8,613 bases of DNA, from positions 1 to 8,613 of the forward strand of contig JALVPX010000113.1 in NCBI GenBank assembly GCA_027031565.1, read 5' to 3'. Positions 6,341 through 8,613 of the stretch are shown in pieces. The translations under genes were made by a program, and so were the position numbers. This stretch comes from Deltaproteobacteria bacterium (GTDB taxonomy: Bacteria; Desulfobacterota; Dissulfuribacteria; Dissulfuribacterales; JALVPX01). The notes below the pieces were generated by a model. That model did not search any database. It saw only the letters and a program-made list of their open reading frames with translations, and was not told where the DNA came from. Numbering within the stretch: position 1 is the first letter of the stretch; the number at the start of each line of letters is the position of its first letter.

Positions 6341-6904
6341 TTATTTGAGGTAAGGCCTCATGGCCTTGAATTGCCCGGAATCTGCCCTGGCCAAGATCTC
6401 GTAAACGGCCATTTCAGCAGGCCCTGCTGCCACTCCCATAGATAAAAGCCTCTGGATTGCCAACTTATGGTTTTTTTTGTCCCTGGAAGATATGGCGTCT
6501 GCAACTACCCAGGGTCTGAAACCATTGTGCAGGGCTCCAAGGGCAGTCTGATATATGCATATGTGCGCTTCTACCCCTGTTATTAGCAAGGTGTCAACAG
6601 ACGCTGGCAGTCCAGACAAGGCCTTGCGGAAATCGTGATTCAAAAAGGCATTGAATTCCATCTTGTCTATGCAAGGGATGCCTTCAAGGAGTTCTTCTAT
6701 TTCAGGGACAAATGGGCCAAGGCCCTTTCGGTATTGCGTGGTTGCCAGAACAGGCATTTTAAGTGTCTGGGCCATGCGAATCATCAGCACGCTGTTTTTT
6801 ATTACCTTGTCTGCCTTACTTATCACCTTCATCAGCTTTTCCTGCGGATCAACAACAAGAAGACAGCATCTGGATGAATGCAATATTTGTGGAAAGTCAC
6901 ACAT
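6341..6904 (-). CDS. Isochorismatase-family cysteine hydrolase
   Basis: Cytoplasmic cysteine hydrolase of 187 residues in the isochorismatase superfamily. The catalytic triad is in place: Asp19 in VVDPQ, Lys81 in DKMEFNAF and Cys116 in GVEAHICIYQT, the last preceded by the typical GVEAH cis-peptide segment. The segment ATTQYRKGLGPFVPE (54-68) resembles the ISOC1/ISOC2-like branch. The DxH metal-binding site of nicotinamidase (PncA) is absent, so it is unlikely to be a nicotinamidase, and there is no fused carrier-protein domain of the siderophore isochorismatase type. The substrate is unknown. ATG 6904 has GGAGG 10 nt upstream and follows a strong promoter. It is the first gene of the operon with the PnuC-like protein, archease and rtcB. 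Confidence 0.9.
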   Translation of the reverse strand: MCDFPQILHSSRCCLLVVDPQEKLMKVISKADKVIKNSVLMIRMAQTLKMPVLATTQYRKGLGPFVPEIEELLEGIPCIDKMEFNAFLNHDFRKALSGLPASVDTLLITGVEAHICIYQTALGALHNGFRPWVVADAISSRDKKNHKLAIQRLLSMGVAAGPAEMAVYEILARADSGQFKAMRPYLK

Positions 6905-6939
6905 TGAACCAAAACCTCCTTTCCAAGGTTATGCAGGTG

Positions 6940-6969
6940 ATTATAGCACGGTTAAGAATGTCTTATCGA
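6940..6969 (-). promoter_or_regulatory. Sigma-70-type extended -10 promoter for the hydrolase-rtcB operon
   Basis: On the minus strand a perfect TATAAT (6945-6940) is preceded by TGC (6948-6946), an extended -10. TCGATA (6969-6964), a 4-of-6 match to TTGACA, sits 18 nt upstream. Transcription would start near 6933, giving a leader of about 30 nt that carries the GGAGG site and ATG 6904. It lies just past the terminator of the upstream symporter gene, so the operon should be transcribed independently. No sigma-54 elements are seen, so this does not look like RtcR-type control. Confidence 0.75.
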
Positions 6970-6977
6970 GAAATAAA

Positions 6978-7003
6978 AAACGCCCCTGAAAACAGGGGCG
7001 TTT
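6978..7003 (-). terminator. Rho-independent terminator of the symporter gene
   Basis: AAACGCCCCTG (6978-6988) and CAGGGGCGTTT (6993-7003) form a perfect 11-bp stem with a 4-nt loop. Read on the minus strand the stem ends in a T-rich tail (TTTTTTATTT including the stem's last bases), 27 nt after the symporter stop codon. On the plus strand the tail is only TTTG and no plus-strand gene ends here, so it serves the minus-strand symporter. Confidence 0.92.
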
Positions 7004-7030
7004 GTACAACACGGAACCGGAAGAAAAGTG

Positions 7031-8613
7031 CTACTTTCTCACAAGTGTACCTGGCACACGAATATCTTCCACAAGGTGCTGTATATGTTCTGGAGGGGCC
7101 TCTGTAAGACCAGCCACTACGTAAGCCACAATGAAATTAACAAGCGCACCCACTGAGCCAAAGGCTTCTGGAGCTATGCCTAACACCCAATGCTGGGGAG
7201 TGTTTGGCAGCATGTTGGTGCCTGGAATAAAGAACCAGCCCTTATACCAGAAGATATACACGAGTGTAACGCCAAGACCTGCAAGCATGCCGCAAATTGC
7301 ACCTTTATTGTTGATTCTCTTTACAAATATCCCCATCATCAGGGCTGGGAATATGGATGAGGCAGCAAGACCAAAGGCCAGCGCCACCACCTGTGCAGCA
7401 AATCCCGGGGGATGAAGGCCAAAATAGCCTGCTACCAATATGGAACCTGCCATGGAAATGCGGCCAGCAAGCAATTCGCCTTTTTCCGTCATGTCTGGAA
7501 CAAATACGCCCTTCAATATATCGTGGGATATGGCAGAAGAAATGGCAAGGAGCAAACCAGCGGCGGTTGAAAGCGCTGCTGCAATACCGCCAGCAGCCAC
7601 CAGGGCGATTACCCAATTTGGCAAATTGGCAATTTCCGGGTTGGCGAGGACCATGATGTCACGGTCAACCTTGGTGAGCTCGTTGCCTTTCCAACCCCAG
7701 GCCTCGGCCTTTTTGGCAAATTCCTTGTTTTTATCGTTGTAATACTGGAGCCTTCCATCCCCATTCTTGTCTTCATGTTTCAACAGGCCTGTTTTCTCCC
7801 AATTGATGAACCAGGAGGGAAGTTTGGCAATCTCTATGTTGGCATCTTCTGCCCCGACAGGCCCTCGTTGAATGGTGTTCATGAGATTGAAACGGGCCAT
7901 GGCCCCCACGCCTGGGGCCGTAGTATACAAGATCGCAATAAAGACCAGTGCCCAGCCAACTGATGAGCGGGCATCACGCACCCTGGGCACTGTGAAAAAC
8001 CTGATGATAACGTGCGGCAGGCCGGCAGTACCTATCATGAGAGACAGGGTATAAAGAAATATATTCAGGGTTGAGCCTTTCTGCACCGTGTATTGAGTCC
8101 AGCCGAGATCCACCATGATCTGATCTAGCTTGTCGAGCAGATACACGCCGCTTCCATCAGACAATGTGGAGCCAAGGCCGATTTGCGGAAAGATAGTGCC
8201 AGTAAGATGGAGTGAAATGAATACGGCTGGTACTGTATAAGCAAAGATGAGCACGCAATATTGTGCAATCTGTGTATAGGTTATCCCCTTCATGCCTCCC
8301 AGGACAGCGTAAATGAATACTATGATCATGCCCACCAAAAGGCCCAGCTCGTATGGCAGTTCAAGGAATCTTGAAAAGGCAACGCCAATACCCTTCATCT
8401 GGCCGATAACGTAAGTCAAAGATGCAGTTATCAAGCAGATAACGGCAACTATCTTTGCTGCCTTGGAGTAATAACGGTCTCCGATGAATTCGGGGACAGT
8501 GAACTTTCCATATTTTCTCAAATATGGGGCCAGCAGCATGGCCAGCAGGCAATAGCCACCTGTCCAGCCCATGAGAAACACAGAGGCATCATACCCCTTG
8601 AATGCTATGAGGC
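7031..8613 (-). CDS. Sodium:solute symporter, VC_2705/ActP-like, lacking N-terminus (runs off right edge)
   Basis: Inner-membrane sodium-coupled transporter of the SSS family with a LeuT fold. About 527 C-terminal residues are visible. The frame is open to the edge (LIAFKGYDAS precedes the GTG at 8581), so the GTG is internal and the real start lies outside. FLMGWTGGYCLLAMLLAPYL, RKYGKFTVPEFIGDRY and GQMKGIGVAFSRFLE are typical of the acetate-permease-related VC_2705 subfamily. About eleven hydrophobic segments can be seen. AAALSTAAG holds the Ser-Thr pair (bases 7565-7570) that corresponds to the Na2 sodium site in TM8. A long hydrophilic loop contains a DKNGDGRLQ motif resembling a calcium-binding loop (7736-7771). 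The gene is closed by a strong terminator. Relatives usually have a small DUF4212 subunit just upstream, which would be beyond the right edge. Likely substrates are short organic acids such as acetate, but this is inference. Confidence 0.93.
   Translation of the reverse strand, partial: LIAFKGYDASVFLMGWTGGYCLLAMLLAPYLRKYGKFTVPEFIGDRYYSKAAKIVAVICLITASLTYVIGQMKGIGVAFSRFLELPYELGLLVGMIIVFIYAVLGGMKGITYTQIAQYCVLIFAYTVPAVFISLHLTGTIFPQIGLGSTLSDGSGVYLLDKLDQIMVDLGWTQYTVQKGSTLNIFLYTLSLMIGTAGLPHVIIRFFTVPRVRDARSSVGWALVFIAILYTTAPGVGAMARFNLMNTIQRGPVGAEDANIEIAKLPSWFINWEKTGLLKHEDKNGDGRLQYYNDKNKEFAKKAEAWGWKGNELTKVDRDIMVLANPEIANLPNWVIALVAAGGIAAALSTAAGLLLAISSAISHDILKGVFVPDMTEKGELLAGRISMAGSILVAGYFGLHPPGFAAQVVALAFGLAASSIFPALMMGIFVKRINNKGAICGMLAGLGVTLVYIFWYKGWFFIPGTNMLPNTPQHWVLGIAPEAFGSVGALVNFIVAYVVAGLTEAPPEHIQHLVEDIRVPGTLVRK

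Noticed and set aside
6763..7107. Plus-strand open frame spanning the intergenic gap between the hydrolase and the symporter
   Set aside because: It covers the terminator and promoter of the minus-strand genes and overlaps both of them; no protein family is recognisable.
1..8613. CRISPR arrays, tRNA/rRNA genes, transposases, prophage or defence genes
   Set aside because: I saw no regularly spaced repeats, no cloverleaf-like gene in the gaps, and no mobile or defence protein motifs on either strand.

Overview
The window is a densely coded bacterial chromosome segment of fairly balanced base composition. It holds nine protein genes and no recognisable RNA gene, CRISPR array or insertion sequence. 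The gene mix (a Mycobacterium-like inositol-1-phosphate synthase, an archaeal-length RtcB with archease, a KamA-type radical SAM enzyme, and a VC_2705-type sodium symporter) would fit a Desulfobacterota ('deltaproteobacterial') genome, possibly a thermophile. That placement is an inference from gene content, not something the sequence proves.

Layout, left to right. (1) Minus strand, 1-1574: myo-inositol-1-phosphate synthase (ino1) followed 16 nt downstream by glutamyl-tRNA synthetase (gltX), which runs off the left edge. (2) A divergent intergenic region of about 270 nt (1575-1845) with two hairpin-forming inverted repeats. (3) Plus strand, 1846-4244: a KamA-family radical SAM aminomutase, then a cyclopropane-fatty-acid synthase (cfa). 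(4) Minus strand, 4234-6904: a compact four-gene operon reading isochorismatase-family hydrolase, an 80-residue three-helix PnuC-like membrane protein, archease, rtcB. Its last gene overlaps the 3' end of cfa tail to tail by 11 bp. (5) Minus strand, 7031 to the right edge: a sodium:solute symporter lacking its N-terminus, ended by a strong intrinsic terminator (6978-7003). A good extended -10 promoter for the four-gene operon (6940-6969) begins only 8 nt after that terminator stem.

How the genes may work together. Archease and RtcB are a known pair: archease activates RtcB for RNA ligation and repair. The unusual part is that they are transcribed behind a hydrolase and a single-domain PnuC homologue ('semi-PnuC', by analogy with SemiSWEET), which ties RNA repair genetically to a possible vitamin B3 or nucleoside transport function. 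Inositol phosphate synthase, the lysine-aminomutase-like enzyme and Cfa could all serve stress adaptation (inositol-based or beta-lysine-based solutes or lipids, and membrane cyclopropanation), but that link is only inferred from proximity.

The most interesting candidates are the semi-PnuC/RtcB operon and the C-terminally short KamA protein, which keeps lysine-type substrate residues but lacks the zinc-binding tail of clostridial lysine 2,3-aminomutase.
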